Origin: Lampris incognitus
Taxonomy: Eukaryota; Chordata; Actinopteri; Lampriformes; Lampridae
Direction: 5' to 3'
DNA length: 64,000 nucleotides
NCBI RefSeq assembly: GCF_029633865.1
Contig: NC_079213.1
Location: forward strand, 2,174,391-2,238,390
A program made the translations under genes and the position numbers. A model generated the notes under the pieces. It worked only from the letters and a program-made list of their open reading frames with translations, was not told where the DNA came from and did not search any database. Positions within the stretch are counted from its first letter, which is position 1; every line of letters starts with the position of its first letter. Shown piece by piece: positions 61,650 through 64,000 of this stretch.

Positions 61650-64000
61650 AAAGAAACGGGCCCGGTGATCCTGGGAGCTGTGTTGTCGTGGGCAATAGCC
61701 CCTGGTAGGGTCTCCCAAGGCAAATTGGTCCTAGGGGAGGGGCCAGACTAAGAGCGATTCCCAAAAAACTCAATGAATTTACACCAACAGAGTTACAGCA
61801 CCTTGCCTGGAAAAGGGAAACCGGATCCCCCTCCTGGAGCCAGACCTGGGAGGGGAGTTTGCCGGTGAGTGTCTTGTGGTCGGGCCCAGCCCGACAAAAC
61901 AACGTGGAGCCACCACACGCGGGGATGAGCATTGGGGTAGGGTGCAGTGCAGGCCAGGCGGCAGGCAAAGGCGGGGACCGGGGCGTGCCGACTTCCGGCA
62001 TCGCAGATTGGTCCTCAGGACATGGGATGTCACCTCTCTGGCAGGGAAGGAGCCTGAGCTGGTGTGGGAGGTGGAGCAGTACCAAGTAGATATAGTTGGA
62101 CTCACCTCCACACATAACATGGGCTCTGGTACCAAACACCTGGAGAGGGGCTGGACTTATTACTTTTCCAGAGTTGGCCAAGGTGACAGGTGCCGGGCGG
62201 GTGTGGGGATACTCACAAGTCCCCGGTTGAGCGCCGCCGTGTTGGACTTCTCCCCAGGGAATGAGAGGGTTGCCTCTATGCGACTGCGAGTCGCTGGGGG
62301 AAAGGCTGTGACTGTTGTGTGTGCTTATGCACCAAATAGCAGTTCGGAGTATCCAGCCTTCTTGAAGTCTCTGGGTGGTGTCCTCGATAGGGCTCTGCCT
62401 CGGGACTCTATAGTTCTGCTGGGGGACTTCAACGCTCACGTGGACAACGATGGAGAAACCTGGAGGGGCGTGATTGGGAGGAGTGGCCTCCCCAATCTGA
62501 ACCCGAGCGGTGCCTTGTTATTGGACTTCTGTGCGAGTCGTGGATTGGTAATAACAAACACCATGTTTGAACATAAGGTAGTTTAAGTGTACTTGGTACC
62601 AGAACACCTTAGGCTGAAGATCGATGATAGACTTTGTGGTCATATCATCAGATCTGCGGCTGTATGTTTTGGACACTCGGGTGAAGAGAGGAGCAGAGCT
62701 GTCAACTCATCACCACCTGGTAGTGAGGTGGATCAGATGGTGGGAAAGGCTGTCAGACAGACTGGGCAAACCCAAACGTGTAGTGAGGGTGAACTGGGAA
62801 CGTCTGGCGGAGGCCCCTGTCCATGAGGTCTTCAACTCCCACCTCCGGAAAGCCTCTATTGTAGATGCGGCAGGCAGGAGCTGTGGTCAAAGGTCATCGG
62901 TGCCTGTTGTGGCGGCAACCCAAGAATCTGTTGGTGGACACTGGTGGCGATGGAAGCAGTCAAGCTGAAGAAGGAGGCCTTTCGGACTCGGTTGGCCCAG
63001 GGGTCTCCTGAAGCAGCAGACAGGTACCGGGAGGCCAGAAGGGCTGCCGCTTCGGCGGTCGCAAAAGCAAAAACTCGGGTGTGGGAGGAGCTCGGTGAGG
63101 CTATGGAGCAGGACTTTCAGTTGGCCTCAAGGAAGTTCTGGCAAACCATCTGGCAACTCAGGAAGGGGAATTAGGGCTTGACTCAGGCTGTGTTCAGCCG
63201 GGGAGGAGAACTGTTGACCCAGACTGGGGGTGTTGTCAAGCGGTGGAAAGAACACTTTGAAGAGCTCCAGAACCCAACTAACACGTCCTCAGTGGAAGAG
63301 GTAGAGTGTGAAGACTCAGGGGACGCCCCACCCATATCCCTGGCAGAGGTCTCTGAGGTAGTTAAAAAGCTCCTTGGTGGCAAGGCGCCGGGTGTGGATG
63401 AGATTCGCCCTGAGATGCTGAAGGCTGTGGACATTGTTGGGCTGTCTTGGTTGACACGTCTCTTCAGTGTCGCGTGGAGGTCGGGGACAGTACCTGTGGA
63501 GTGGCAGACTGGGGTGGTGGTTCCCATATTCAGAAAGGGGGACCGGAGTGTGTGCTCCAATTATCGGGGCATCACATTGCTCAGCCTCCCTGGGAAAGTC
63601 TACTCTAGGGTGCTCGAAAGGAGGCTCTGACTGATTGTCGTACCTCAGATCCAGGAGGAACAATGTGGATTCCATCCTGGCTGTGGAACAATGGACCTTG
63701 CGGAAGTGGTGAGGGGGGCATGGGAGTTTGACCAGCCAGTCTACATGTGGTTTGTGGACTTGGAGAAGGCTTATGACCGTGTACCCCGGGGCACTCTGTG
63801 GGGGGTACTGCGGGAGTATGGGGTACCGGGGCAGTTGCTACAAGCCATCCGGTCCTTGTATAACCAAAGTGAGAGCTGTGTCCGCATTCTTGGCACAAAG
63901 TCAAACACCTTTTCGGTGGGTGTCGGACTCGGCCAAGGTTGTCCCTTGTCTCCAATTCTGTTTGTGATATTCATGGACAGGATCTCAAGGTGCAGCCAAA
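61650..64000 (+). mobile_element. RTE/Rex3-like LINE, 5' two-thirds, continues past window
   Basis: 5' region from about 61660, then endonuclease ([60 protein letters not shown]) in the frame to 62585, where TAA interrupts. 62624-62968, 62944-63174 and 63178-63630 carry the linker (KKEAFRTRLAQGSPEAADRY) and RT start (LLGGKAPGVDEIRPEMLKAV; GVVVPIFRKGDRSVCSNYRG). 63631 on reads FVDLEKAYDRVPRGTLWGVL and VGLGQGCPLSPILFVIFMDR. Stops at 62583, 63172 (TAG) and 63628 (TGA) and two frameshifts make it inactive. The YxDD box lies beyond the window. Confidence 0.88.

Overview
This window is vertebrate nuclear DNA, almost certainly from a teleost fish. It has a multi-exon gene with canonical GT/AG introns. 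It is dense in CA/TG microsatellites and minisatellites. Its transposon mix is fish-like: L2, RTE/Rex3-like, R4/Dong/Rex6-like and Tx1-like LINEs, a Penelope-like element, a DIRS-like recombinase, Tc1, hAT and Harbinger derivatives, and tRNA-derived SINEs. There are no bacterial operons, CRISPR arrays or intact tRNA/rRNA genes. One 200-base assembly gap lies at 31663-31862.

The one confidently identified host gene is rab3ip (Rabin8, the Sec2-family guanine-nucleotide exchange factor for Rab8), on the plus strand. Its coding sequence is in 11 exons from the ATG at 20116 to the stop at 47345-47347. All exon junctions keep phase and give a 427-residue protein. A CpG-rich candidate first exon lies at about 6.4 kb. 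The 3'UTR runs to about 48.7 kb. A 24-nt in-frame candidate microexon (42524-42547) sits in intron 9. CA/TG repeats abut several splice sites.

Layout: 0-8.5 kb is minisatellites, an RT fossil and the CpG-rich candidate 5' exon. 8.5-20 kb holds a LINE 3' end, CT/GT arrays, a 45-bp minisatellite, SINEs, an L2 copy and a MITE. 20-47.3 kb is rab3ip, whose introns carry SINEs, a 54-bp and a 53-bp minisatellite, DIRS and L2 fragments, a nested Penelope/MITE cluster (30.5-32.5 kb), a long L2 copy (33.4-36.7 kb), a Tx1-like LINE (39.2-41.1 kb) and a Dong/Rex6-like LINE in an AAT-repeat locus (43.9-46.1 kb). 47.4-54 kb is the 3'UTR, hAT fossils, an RTE 3' end and 71-bp and 72-bp minisatellites. At 54.4-55.9 kb a CpG promoter-like segment precedes candidate exons of an unidentified, apparently frameshifted gene. 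56-61.6 kb is MITEs, a hAT fossil and a Tc1 foldback. 61.65 kb to the end is an RTE/Rex3-like LINE that runs off the window.

No new biological system is evident. The most interesting points are the candidate rab3ip microexon, complementary TG/CA repeats flanking in-frame coiled-coil exons, the Dong-like insertion in an AAT microsatellite, the inverted repeats bounding the Penelope element, and a foldback Tc1 that duplicates the transposase start.
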